The notes under the pieces are model-generated. The model saw only the letters and a list, made by a program, of their open reading frames with translations. It made no database searches and was not told where the DNA came from. Position numbers and translations under genes: made by a program. From assembly GCA_004124535.1 (NCBI GenBank), contig SCKQ01000032.1, forward strand, positions 1-25,941: a stretch of DNA of 25,941 nucleotides, in the 5' to 3' direction. The stretch is from Fidelibacterota bacterium (GTDB lineage Bacteria; Marinisomatota; Marinisomatia; Marinisomatales; TCS55). This document shows positions 8,427 through 16,157 of the stretch, one piece after another. The stretch's first letter is position 1; each line of letters opens with the position of its first letter.

Positions 8427-9524
8427 TTGGCTAACGATAGATATAATACTATTCTGAAGATTGTTGGTGTATTCTGCGCACTCTATTTATTCTTGGTAGG
8501 GATCAAAGGTCTTTCTATTGGCATCAAGTACCTTGGCGGTGACTTTGCCAAAACTGTTATATCTACTACCAGCAATTCCTTCGTAGCATTATTTATTGGT
8601 ATTATTTCAACAGCAATTTTTCAAAGCTCATCTACAACTACTTCACTGATTGTTGGAATGGTAAGTGCTGGTGCATTGACATTACCAGGCGCCATCCCAA
8701 TGATCATGGGTGCAAACATAGGTACCACAATAACTAATATGCTCGTATCAATCGGTCATATTAATAGAAGTAATGAATTCAAGCGTGCTTTTGCAGCCGC
8801 AACAGTACATGATTTTTTTAATGTGATTGCAGTTATAATACTATTTCCATTAGAAATGGCATTTGGGATTTTGGAAAAAAGCGCTACAGGTCTAGGAAAT
8901 ATACTATTTGGCAAGGTTAGCACAGATGAAGTTTTTCAAAGTCCAATAAAAACAGCGATCAAATGGGGAACGAACCATTTGGAAACATTGAGTTCTGGTA
9001 ACAATGTCCTGCTAATAATTTTTAGTGTCATATTAACTTTCGCTATGCTTTTTGGTGTTGTAAAGATATTAAGAAGTTTAGTTTTACATAAAGTGGAAAT
9101 CTTTTTTGATCAATATTTTTTCCGAACACCAATTACTGCATTTAGCTTTGGTATAATTCTTACGATTCTCGTGCAGAGTTCATCCATTACAACTTCTACA
9201 ATAATCCCTCTAGCCGGCGCAGGAGTCCTGACGCTCAGACAAATATATCCGTTTACATTGGGAGCAAACATCGGTACAACAGTAACAGCGTTGCTGGCAT
9301 CATTAACGCTTAATGTAACTGCAATGGTTGCAGCTTTTAGTCATCTGTTTTTTAACATTTTTGGTATAATAATCATATATTTGAATCCATTGTTACGAAA
9401 TATTCCTATGAAACTTGCGGAATGGATCGCTAGTGTGGCGTTAAAAAACAAGGCGCTACCAATCATTTATTTACTAATCATATTTTTTGGAATACCATTA
9501 ATAATCATTATTCTAGGGAGTTAA
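8427..9524 (+). CDS. Na+/phosphate cotransporter (NptA/YjbB family)
   Basis: Integral membrane phosphate symporter of 365 aa. The inverted-repeat architecture typical of the Na/Pi-II family is plain: each half carries a QSSS signature (FQSSSTTTSLIVGM at about 65-78 and VQSSSITTSTIIPLAG at about 248-263), each followed by GANIGTT. Eight or more hydrophobic segments cover the sequence. The start is TTG: an in-frame TAA at 8412-8414 blocks extension and there is no ATG until well inside the transmembrane region, so TTG at 8427 is the only reasonable start. Many relatives (E. coli YjbB, for example) carry a PhoU domain at the C-terminus. Here the protein ends at the membrane part and a PhoU-like protein follows 3 nt later as a separate gene. 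It lies in the Pho block with ppk2 and phoRB. Confidence 0.9.
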   Translation: MANDRYNTILKIVGVFCALYLFLVGIKGLSIGIKYLGGDFAKTVISTTSNSFVALFIGIISTAIFQSSSTTTSLIVGMVSAGALTLPGAIPMIMGANIGTTITNMLVSIGHINRSNEFKRAFAAATVHDFFNVIAVIILFPLEMAFGILEKSATGLGNILFGKVSTDEVFQSPIKTAIKWGTNHLETLSSGNNVLLIIFSVILTFAMLFGVVKILRSLVLHKVEIFFDQYFFRTPITAFSFGIILTILVQSSSITTSTIIPLAGAGVLTLRQIYPFTLGANIGTTVTALLASLTLNVTAMVAAFSHLFFNIFGIIIIYLNPLLRNIPMKLAEWIASVALKNKALPIIYLLIIFFGIPLIIIILGS

Positions 9525-9527
9525 ACT

Positions 9528-10217
9528 ATGTCAATATTTACAGATCTATTGAATGTATGGCGTAAAGAGAATCTACTTTCCCAAGCATGGGATGAATCAT
9601 TACAAATGTTAGATCTATCGCATAAAATGTTTAATAAAGCAGTAAAGAAATCAAAAAAGCAGGAAAATCTTTCCGTCTTAAAGGAACAGAAAAACCGTGA
9701 TAAAGAAATAAATTCCTATCAGCGGGAGGTCCGCAGAAAGATAGTTACACACTTTGCACTTGAACAAAGCACTCATGATGTAACAAGTTTAATGGTCCTG
9801 GTAAATATGATCGTGGATATTGAGCGAATCGGTGATTATTCAAAAAATATTCTAGACTTGGCAATGAATTACCCAGATGCACTGAATACGAAACATCTCC
9901 ATAAAGATCTCTATAATATCGAAAAAGCAGTTAAAGAACGCTTTGACAATACAGTAGATGCTGTCAAAACACAGGATATAGAAATTGCACGTGATTTATT
10001 GAAGGGATATAAAGAACATGTAACTGGCGCATCGGATAGAATTGTCAATAATATAATTGCAGGAGATCTTGAATTCGAATCCGGATCGGAAGCAGCTGCC
10101 ATAGCTTTATATGCGCGCTACCTTAAACGTATTGGCAGCCACTTAAAAAATATAACTACTACAATCGTTAATCCCATTGATGCAATTGGATATAAAGTAA
10201 AAAAAATAACTGGATGA
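9528..10217 (+). CDS. PhoU-domain protein, partner of the Na+/phosphate cotransporter
   Basis: All-helical cytoplasmic protein of 229 aa with PhoU-like signatures: MVDIERIGDYSKNILDLA (about residues 88-105) and a second ALYARYLKRIGSHLKNIT element near the C-terminus, the two conserved helix pairs that bind metal in PhoU proteins. The N-terminal about 60 residues are charged and probably helical (KAVKKSKKQENLSVLKEQK). AGGGAG 7 nt before the ATG is a good ribosome binding site, and the gene starts 3 nt after the transporter stop. PhoU domains restrain phosphate uptake and PhoR signalling. The pairing here suggests control of the Na+/phosphate transporter rather than of a Pst system, which is not in the window. 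The stop codon directly abuts the phoR stop on the opposite strand. Confidence 0.87.
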   Translation: MSIFTDLLNVWRKENLLSQAWDESLQMLDLSHKMFNKAVKKSKKQENLSVLKEQKNRDKEINSYQREVRRKIVTHFALEQSTHDVTSLMVLVNMIVDIERIGDYSKNILDLAMNYPDALNTKHLHKDLYNIEKAVKERFDNTVDAVKTQDIEIARDLLKGYKEHVTGASDRIVNNIIAGDLEFESGSEAAAIALYARYLKRIGSHLKNITTTIVNPIDAIGYKVKKITG

Positions 10218-11645
10218 TCATTCGGGGCTAATCGTTGTAATACCAAAAGAAAATGTCGACCCTTTTCCCTCAAGACTATCGACATATATGTGTGAACCAT
10301 GGGCTTCAATAATGTGTTTTGAAATAGCCAGTCCCAAGCCGGTTCCTCCCTTCCTCCTATCTCTTGCTTTATCTGTTCGATAAAAACGCTCAAAAATTCT
10401 GCTAAGAGCTTTTCTTGATATACCTATGCCTGTATCTCTGATTGAAAAGATTAATTCGTTATCCCGGCGCATAACTTTTATTCTAATTTGACCTTGATCT
10501 GTATATCTCATGGCATTGGACAATAAATTCGCGATTACCTGGTCCAAGCGACTTTTATCACCATAAATGAATAATTTTTTATCAGGTACTTCTAGTTGTA
10601 TCTTTAGGGTTTTATTACTGTTTCGTTGATGGGCATCCTTAAATAAATCATTTAATAAATCATGGATATTGAAGTATTCGAAATTCATTCGTAATTCGCC
10701 AGTTTCAATCCTGGATATTTCCACCAGATCAGTAACTAATTCTTCCAATCGTTGTACATTCTCCAAAGATCTTTCAAGAAAACCAAGGTTGACATTTTCG
10801 TCTTTAATAGCGCCTTCCAGAAGTGTTTCGATATAACCAGATATGGATGAAATAGGGGTTTTTAACTCATGCGTAACATTCCCTAGGAATTCTGAGCGAA
10901 CTTTTTCCATGCGTTTAATCCGTCTAAAATCTTCATCAAGCTTCATCGCCATTTGGTTCATATTTGCTGCCAGTTCATCAATCTCTATCCCTCCAGTATT
11001 AATATTTATTCTGCGACTTAAATCCCCTTTACTAATATCATCCGCAGCTTGGGTAAGTTCACGGATTGGATCAGTTAACCAATTTTTTAATAAGAACCAG
11101 GCAACTATAATAACGAGCACTATAAAGGCGATAATTAAATAATAAAATTCACGATAAGTACCGGCTAGATCCTTAACTGATTTTAACGTTTGCGCAAGGC
11201 GGATAAATTTGAATCCATAATAATTTTGGTCCACTTTTTTAGCAAAATAGATGAATTCAATTTTTAATGTATTACTATAACGGGTTGAAGACCCTTCCCC
11301 AAAATCCTGAGCTGCAAGAACTTCAGGTCGTTCAATATGATTATCCATTTGCTGCAGTTCTGTAATTGGTATAGAAGACTCACCAATTACCGTTCCATCC
11401 GCCGCAATTAATGTCACTCTTAAACCAGAAGCATCAGAGTATTCAGTGGCCAATCCTTGAAAGGTGGTTTTTTCACTTGAATTGCTATAAAATAAAATTG
11501 CATTTGTATGGGATCGTAATTTGTCAAGGATACCTTCCTGGGCCTGATCCAAGGCCAGTGAATTGGTGTAAAGTATTGGTGTGATCATTCCTATTAGGCC
11601 AATAGAAATGACGATCGCCAGCAATCTATATTGAATACGTCTCAA
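10218..11645 (-). CDS. phoR: PhoR-like sensor histidine kinase
   Basis: Membrane sensor kinase of 475 aa, partner of the response regulator 21 nt upstream. Order of parts: transmembrane helix 1 (about 7-28), extracytoplasmic sensor of about 135 residues with a PAS-like strand pattern (GLRVTLIAADGTVIGES), transmembrane helix 2 (about 168-187), HAMP linker (LTDPIRELTQAADDISKGDL), HisKA domain with phospho-accepting His259 in NVTHELKTPISSISGY, and HATPase with N box DQVIANLLSNAMRYT, G1 DTGIGIS, F box RIFERFYR and G2 GGTGLGLAIS. The start is TTG, because the phoB stop lies upstream in the same frame with no ATG between. Architecture matches PhoR/PhoP-PhoR type kinases. The phosphate role is inferred from the neighbouring Pho genes; other PhoR-like kinases sense different signals. 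Confidence 0.88.
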   Translation of the reverse strand: MRRIQYRLLAIVISIGLIGMITPILYTNSLALDQAQEGILDKLRSHTNAILFYSNSSEKTTFQGLATEYSDASGLRVTLIAADGTVIGESSIPITELQQMDNHIERPEVLAAQDFGEGSSTRYSNTLKIEFIYFAKKVDQNYYGFKFIRLAQTLKSVKDLAGTYREFYYLIIAFIVLVIIVAWFLLKNWLTDPIRELTQAADDISKGDLSRRININTGGIEIDELAANMNQMAMKLDEDFRRIKRMEKVRSEFLGNVTHELKTPISSISGYIETLLEGAIKDENVNLGFLERSLENVQRLEELVTDLVEISRIETGELRMNFEYFNIHDLLNDLFKDAHQRNSNKTLKIQLEVPDKKLFIYGDKSRLDQVIANLLSNAMRYTDQGQIRIKVMRRDNELIFSIRDTGIGISRKALSRIFERFYRTDKARDRRKGGTGLGLAISKHIIEAHGSHIYVDSLEGKGSTFSFGITTISPE

Positions 11646-11666
11646 TATTTGATCTGGTATATTATT

Positions 11667-12341
11667 TTATAGCTTAGGACGGAAGCGGTACCCAACACCT
11701 TTTACCGTTTCAATCCAATTCTTACACGAGCCTAATTTGGATCGAATTCGGTTAATATGCACGTCAATGGTACGATCAACCACAAAAACATCTTCTTCCC
11801 AGATCCGGGAAAGTAGATCATCCCGGCTAAAAATAATATTCGGATGACTCATGAAAAAGGCTAATAATTCAAACTCTTTTCGTGGTAAGCGTAATTCTTC
11901 TCCATCCAATTTGGCTATATATGTAGAAGTATTAATTCCCAGATCACCAAAACTAATCGATGTCCCTTTCGAATTGATTTGATCGATTCTGCGTAATATT
12001 GCATTAACCCTGGCAATCAGCATTCGTGGACTGAATGGCTTTCTGACGTAGTCATCACCACCTACTTCCAAACTCTTTACTTCATCAAATTCACGGTCCA
12101 TTGCTGTAAGAAAAACAATCGGCACCATATTCCCCTGCTCGCGAATTTTACGGCACACTTCATAGCCATCCTTACCCGGCATCATTATATCTAAAATTGC
12201 TAAATCTAGATCTATAGAAAGTTTGTCTAATGCATCGTCCCCGTCTACAGCTTCTGTGATGGCAAAGCCTTCCTTTTCCAGGTTATACCTGAGTATCTCA
12301 CGAATATCAGGTTCATCATCAACTATAAGTATATTCTTCAT
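11667..12341 (-). CDS. phoB: PhoB/PhoP-like response regulator (OmpR family)
   Basis: DNA-binding transcription factor of 224 aa. The receiver domain (1-120) has the acidic pair in VDDEPD (8-9), phospho-acceptor Asp51 in LAILDIMMPGKDG, Thr79 and Lys101 in VRKPFSP. The winged-helix effector domain (about 128-224) includes LPRKEFELLAFFMSHP, SRDDLLSRIWEEDVFVVDRTIDVHINRIRSKLG and the C-terminal VKGVGYRF hairpin, all typical of PhoB-type regulators. The start ATG follows a 51 bp gap after queD, the largest gap in this part of the minus-strand run apart from the operon head, so an internal promoter is possible. It forms the two-component pair with the kinase downstream and presumably controls the phosphate genes on the opposite strand. 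I found no convincing Pho box, so the targets are inferred. Confidence 0.9.
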   Translation of the reverse strand: MKNILIVDDEPDIREILRYNLEKEGFAITEAVDGDDALDKLSIDLDLAILDIMMPGKDGYEVCRKIREQGNMVPIVFLTAMDREFDEVKSLEVGGDDYVRKPFSPRMLIARVNAILRRIDQINSKGTSISFGDLGINTSTYIAKLDGEELRLPRKEFELLAFFMSHPNIIFSRDDLLSRIWEEDVFVVDRTIDVHINRIRSKLGSCKNWIETVKGVGYRFRPKL

Positions 12342-12392
12342 GACCCCTAGTCTATTTCATCTGTATAAATAAATAATGATTTAGCGGGAATA

Positions 12393-12746
12393 TTACCCCC
12401 TATAAATACAGCCTGTAGAACAGGTCTCACTGACAATTATTTTTTTCAATCCAGAGGTCTGATATTTCACTTTTTCCCAGATCCATTTAGCCAGGTTTTC
12501 GCTGGTGGGATTATCCAACCCTTTTATATCATTTAATACCCTATGATCCAGTTGCTTAATCACTGGATCGCAGATTCTCTTTAATTCAGCAAAATCCATA
12601 ATCCAGCCAATTTCTGGATCGACAGGACCAGTAATATGAATTTCTACATTAAAAGTATGTCCATGCATGCGCCTACATTTATGATCCTCCGGCAGGTTGG
12701 GTAAATAGTGCGCTGAATCGAAAGAAAATTTTTTATATATCTCCAT
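12393..12746 (-). CDS. queD: 6-carboxy-5,6,7,8-tetrahydropterin synthase
   Basis: Enzyme of preQ0/queuosine synthesis converting 7,8-dihydroneopterin triphosphate to 6-carboxytetrahydropterin. At 117 aa it has the normal QueD length. Zinc ligands are His13 (FDSAHYL) and His28 and His30 (RRMHGHTF), catalytic Cys24 precedes them, the LDHRVLND motif supplies the Asp-His pair, and the C-terminal SETCSTGCIYRG carries the substrate-anchoring Glu107. QueD rather than eukaryotic-type 6-pyruvoyl-tetrahydropterin synthase is supported by the CxxxHGH spacing and by the immediately upstream queE and queC (7 nt gap to queE). No folE or queF is seen in the window, so the first step and any nitrile reduction must be encoded elsewhere. 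Confidence 0.93.
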   Translation of the reverse strand: MEIYKKFSFDSAHYLPNLPEDHKCRRMHGHTFNVEIHITGPVDPEIGWIMDFAELKRICDPVIKQLDHRVLNDIKGLDNPTSENLAKWIWEKVKYQTSGLKKIIVSETCSTGCIYRG

Positions 12747-12753
12747 GATTAGC

Positions 12754-13383
12754 TCAAGGAATCTGTAAATACTTATGTGTTTGCAGGCTCAGGCGCCATT
12801 CCGGATGAGTACGACAGTATTGCATCGTTTGTTGAAGATTATCTTTATACTCAGGACCATCCATTGGCTGTAGTGAGAATACATCGAAATCTAAGTCCAA
12901 AAAGCTACTTGGGTCTAACCCATCCTGAGGATAAACTATTTTTAATTCATCCCCTTTTTGTAATATTAAATCTGCTTTCTGTTTCGGGCTAACACAAATC
13001 CAATCAATGCCATCGGGTGGTATTAATGTGCCATTTGTTTCAATGGCTATCTCAACATGTTCTTTTTTGAGTGCCTCTACAAGTTTGTTATCCATTTGTA
13101 ATAGTGGTTCACCACCAGTGAAAACGACAAACAGATCCTCCGTTCCATCCCAAAAAGATAAAATATGTCTGGTCAAATTTTCGGGGCTATCAAATTTTCC
13201 ACCACCAGGGCCATCTATTCCAACAAATTCTGTATCGCAAAAACGGCAAACAGCAGTTGCACGGTCTTCTTCCAGACCACTCCATAAATTACAACCGGCG
13301 AATCTGCAGAATACCGCCACTCGGCCCGTATAGGCACCCTCACCTTGGATGGTCAAATAGGTTTCTTTAACGCTATAAGTCAC
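12754..13383 (-). CDS. queE: 7-carboxy-7-deazaguanine synthase (radical SAM)
   Basis: Radical S-adenosylmethionine enzyme of 209 aa making 7-carboxy-7-deazaguanine from 6-carboxytetrahydropterin. The iron-sulfur motif is the unusual CX14CX2C form (Cys31, Cys46, Cys49: AGC, then AVCRFC) instead of the usual radical SAM CX3CX2C. This variant is known from part of the QueE family, such as the Burkholderia multivorans enzyme. The N-terminal [19 protein letters not shown] and the SAM-binding FTGGEPLLQ segment are standard. The start is GTG overlapping the queC stop by 4 nt (GTGA), implying translational coupling. The next gene, queD, starts 7 nt after the stop. Confidence 0.93.
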   Translation of the reverse strand: MTYSVKETYLTIQGEGAYTGRVAVFCRFAGCNLWSGLEEDRATAVCRFCDTEFVGIDGPGGGKFDSPENLTRHILSFWDGTEDLFVVFTGGEPLLQMDNKLVEALKKEHVEIAIETNGTLIPPDGIDWICVSPKQKADLILQKGDELKIVYPQDGLDPSSFLDLDFDVFSLQPMDGPEYKDNLQQTMQYCRTHPEWRLSLQTHKYLQIP

Positions 13384-14075
13384 TGCTTAATTGTTGGATA
13401 ATTTAATGGATCAACTGCACCTGCTTCCATAAAACCCTTCAATCGTAACTGGCAGGCATCACACCTTCCACACGGATAACCTTTTCCGATTGGGTCATAA
13501 CAACTATGTGTTTTAGAATAATCCACTCCAAGCATCATTCCAGTTTGGATAATTTCTGACTTTGTCATTTCAATAAGGGGTGTATGAATTTGTAGCTGCT
13601 CCTTTTTTTCTACTCCAGATTTTGTTGCTAATCTGCCCATTTTTTGAAAAGCCTCAATATATTCAGGCCGACAATCGGGATAGCCGCTATAATCCAAGGC
13701 ATTAACACCGATAAATATATTGAACGCCTTTTTAACTTCTGCTAATGCCAATGCATACGATAAAAATATTGTATTTCTGGCAGGCACATAAGTTATGGGT
13801 ATTTCTGAATTCATTTCATCGAGGTCACGATCTTTTGGAACATCCAAATCATCTGTCAAGGCAGACCCACCAATGGATCCCAAATCTATATTCGTGATAT
13901 GGTGTGTTTTTATGTTAAAGTGTGCGACTACATCTTTTGCACAATCAATTTCATAATCATGCCGTTGACCATAATTAAATGATACCGCCGTAACTTCATA
14001 GCCTTGATCAAGCGTGATGGCCAAAACTGTTGTCGAATCGAGACCACCACTAAGTAATACAATAGCTTTACTCAT
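13380..14075 (-). CDS. queC: 7-cyano-7-deazaguanine (preQ0) synthase
   Basis: ATP-dependent enzyme of 231 aa converting 7-carboxy-7-deazaguanine with ammonia to preQ0. The PP-loop SGGLDST is at residues 9-15. The C-terminal zinc site is formed by four cysteines, Cys192, 202, 205 and 208, in the HSCYDP and PCGRCDAC segments. Family motifs [18 protein letters not shown] and [15 protein letters not shown] are intact. It is the first of queC-queE-queD and overlaps queE by 4 nt. Upstream lies a 46 nt gap to the outer-membrane protein gene, too short for a preQ1 riboswitch plus promoter, so the set is probably read from the upstream transcript or a weak local promoter. The product may feed queuosine in tRNA or deazapurine DNA modification; nothing in the window decides which. 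Confidence 0.94.
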   Translation of the reverse strand: MSKAIVLLSGGLDSTTVLAITLDQGYEVTAVSFNYGQRHDYEIDCAKDVVAHFNIKTHHITNIDLGSIGGSALTDDLDVPKDRDLDEMNSEIPITYVPARNTIFLSYALALAEVKKAFNIFIGVNALDYSGYPDCRPEYIEAFQKMGRLATKSGVEKKEQLQIHTPLIEMTKSEIIQTGMMLGVDYSKTHSCYDPIGKGYPCGRCDACQLRLKGFMEAGAVDPLNYPTIKQ

Positions 14076-14121
14076 AATTTATTTTAGCTAATTATGCTTA
14101 AATATTGACTATAATTATTAA

Positions 14122-15381
14122 TCAGAAACTATAAGCTAACTGAAACTGGAAATGAGAGAAGTCTTCTAATTGTTCAAACTTGTTTTGCGGATTATCATCC
14201 CCTTTGAAATAACTGACCGATCCATCTATAGACCAATTTTCAATCAATGAATAGGCTGCATTTACTCCAACCATTTGGCCTTTTTCCTCCAAATTGATTA
14301 GCAGGTTATAACCTAATTCCAGGCTTTCATCAAAAAACGTATCACTGCCCACAATTGACAGCGATTGTTCAGCTATCATGGCAAAGGGCGTCCCTAATCC
14401 TGGAACAAAATTATCAGTATTTATTGCTACTGGATCCATTGTTACCAAGTCAACAGTCTGCCCTACTGCATTTAATACATGGTTACCAATCAATTGTGCA
14501 CCAATGGTAGATGAGCTCACTGTACGGTATTCAAACTGGATTACATACTGTACATATTCTGCTTCGGTAACGAAGAATCGGAACCAGGATTCTTGAAAAT
14601 CATTTTTGGTGCTGAAGTATCCTACCTCGGCTCGTAGGGTGATATCATCTATGAAAGTTACCATATTTAATCCAAATACTGATGTTGCGCGATAGCCAAA
14701 TTTTGGATCTATCTTTATAATATTAAACGTATCTACTCCTAAAAGACTGAAAGAACGGTCTCTACCATCAAAGTAGGATATCCCAATATCCGTTTCCCCA
14801 AGTGTTGTCTTTAACCTTAACCCAAATTCCAATGAATTATCGATTTTTTCATATTTACTAGGTTCAATTGGTATCTGGAATGGAAAGTCCGGCTCATGAA
14901 ATGGCATGCGGTTCGGTATGTGGTCTGGAATGATTACACCTTCTAGTTGCCAATCATCCCAATAAACAGTCATAGCTGCAGATAAAGATCCGACCTTTCT
15001 ATCCGTACCCGGTAAAAACATGAAATAATAATCGTAGGCATTTAGGTTATCTGTAGGATTATTTCCATCGGCAACACCCCAGGCATGGATCTGTTTACCA
15101 AATTTGACTTCACCCCAATTGGGGAACCAGATTACATAAGCTTCTCGCAGATCAATTGCAGACATATTTTCTCCCCAGCGATGTTCTACAGCAGAATTCA
15201 GCATGAAATCGAAATCACCCATTGTATAGCCCAGCTTTAGCTCGGTCAAGCGAAAAGGAAGATCCATCCGCGATTGATCTGAAAGGCGGAACATACCACT
15301 GGGTTTCAGCGAACCCGAAATTGATAATTGAGCTATCAATATATTGCATATGAGTGACAAAATAAAGCAACGACTCAGCAT
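14122..15381 (-). CDS. Predicted outer-membrane beta-barrel protein (DUF1302-like)
   Basis: Secreted protein of 419 aa. It has an N-terminal signal sequence (MLSRCFILSLICNILIAQLS, cleavage near residue 18-22), followed by many short alternating amphipathic strands rich in Tyr, Phe and Trp. It ends in FSHFQFQLAYSF, a terminal aromatic residue typical of barrel assembly. Segments such as LREAYVIWFPNWGEVKFGKQ and WGVADGNNPTDNLNAYDYY resemble DUF1302-type proteins found beside MMPL/RND permeases and LolA-like proteins, which is the context here: it follows the LolA-like gene by 23 nt. The likely role is the outer-membrane partner of a lipid or hydrophobic compound export system. Family assignment is from memory of the pattern and moderately certain; a barrel in the outer membrane is more certain than its cargo. 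Confidence 0.72.
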   Translation of the reverse strand: MLSRCFILSLICNILIAQLSISGSLKPSGMFRLSDQSRMDLPFRLTELKLGYTMGDFDFMLNSAVEHRWGENMSAIDLREAYVIWFPNWGEVKFGKQIHAWGVADGNNPTDNLNAYDYYFMFLPGTDRKVGSLSAAMTVYWDDWQLEGVIIPDHIPNRMPFHEPDFPFQIPIEPSKYEKIDNSLEFGLRLKTTLGETDIGISYFDGRDRSFSLLGVDTFNIIKIDPKFGYRATSVFGLNMVTFIDDITLRAEVGYFSTKNDFQESWFRFFVTEAEYVQYVIQFEYRTVSSSTIGAQLIGNHVLNAVGQTVDLVTMDPVAINTDNFVPGLGTPFAMIAEQSLSIVGSDTFFDESLELGYNLLINLEEKGQMVGVNAAYSLIENWSIDGSVSYFKGDDNPQNKFEQLEDFSHFQFQLAYSF

Positions 15382-15404
15382 ATTATGTCCAGAGAAACTG
15401 AAAA

Positions 15405-16157
15405 TTAATTTCGTGGCAGACGCTTCAAATTCTTTTCCTGGAAAAGACTTTCTGCCAACCCAGAATCAACTTTTATATCACCCATGGTAAGTTTTGTGGA
15501 GTGATTTTTTTGAATGTCCTCAACAAATATGTTACTAATCACATTGTACCCAGATAATGATTCAAAAAGGAATATCTTTTTTTTCCTTAGGTTACCTCCC
15601 AAATCGTATGATTCTTCCCGGATTGCCATGAGGGTTTCTTTTTCAATCCAAGTAATGTGTTTTGAATAGGTTGATTTTATTTCTGCATTGGGTACAACTT
15701 CCAAAACGAAACACGCTTTACTATCAATCGTATCATCGTCTAGCCGTTTATACGTGTTTTCATCCAGGGCGCGGTTGGTCATATCCTCATAACTCAAGTC
15801 GGAACCCATAAATGAATCACCTTTTTTTGAAGAAGCTATCCGCCGAACTTTTTTAAAAGCTGGCAGCCACATACGCATTTCATCAGCTTTGTCATCATGT
15901 TCAATTTTCAAAAATGCAACTCCCTTATCATCAGCCGGGTTCAAAAACCATAAGATCTGCTTAGAACCATTATTCATTGACTTTGATAGTATAGTAGATG
16001 TCCTGGTTTTGCCCTTGCTATTGGTCAATAACATTGTCGTCTTGGAAACAATATCCTGTGGCACCTTTCTTTCATCAACCAATTTCGCAATAGCTATACC
16101 ATCTTGCGGATACACGATAGAAGAAAGAATTATCAAGGTAAGGATTTTTCTTATCAT
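15405..16157 (-). CDS. LolA-like outer-membrane lipoprotein-sorting family protein
   Basis: Exported protein of 250 aa with a short signal peptide (MIRKILTLIILSSIVYPQDG, cleavage near residue 17). The mature part resembles the LolA-like proteins annotated outer membrane lipoprotein-sorting protein: GKTRTSTILSKSM, ILWFLNPADDKGVAFLKIEH, MRMWLPAFKKVRRIASSKKGDSFMGSDLSYEDM, then KHITWIEKETLMAIREESYD. The fold is expected to be a half-barrel carrying a hydrophobic ligand across the periplasm. Its ATG overlaps the MMPL permease stop by 4 nt (ATGA), so the two are translationally coupled, and a beta-barrel gene follows. Together they make a permease, carrier and barrel set. It is not the housekeeping LolA, which is shorter and lies in a different context. 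The cargo is unknown. Confidence 0.82.
   Translation of the reverse strand: MIRKILTLIILSSIVYPQDGIAIAKLVDERKVPQDIVSKTTMLLTNSKGKTRTSTILSKSMNNGSKQILWFLNPADDKGVAFLKIEHDDKADEMRMWLPAFKKVRRIASSKKGDSFMGSDLSYEDMTNRALDENTYKRLDDDTIDSKACFVLEVVPNAEIKSTYSKHITWIEKETLMAIREESYDLGGNLRKKKIFLFESLSGYNVISNIFVEDIQKNHSTKLTMGDIKVDSGLAESLFQEKNLKRLPRN

Noticed and set aside
14076..14121. preQ1 riboswitch before queC
   Set aside because: The gap is 46 nt and shows no C-rich loop plus A-rich tail pseudoknot pattern.
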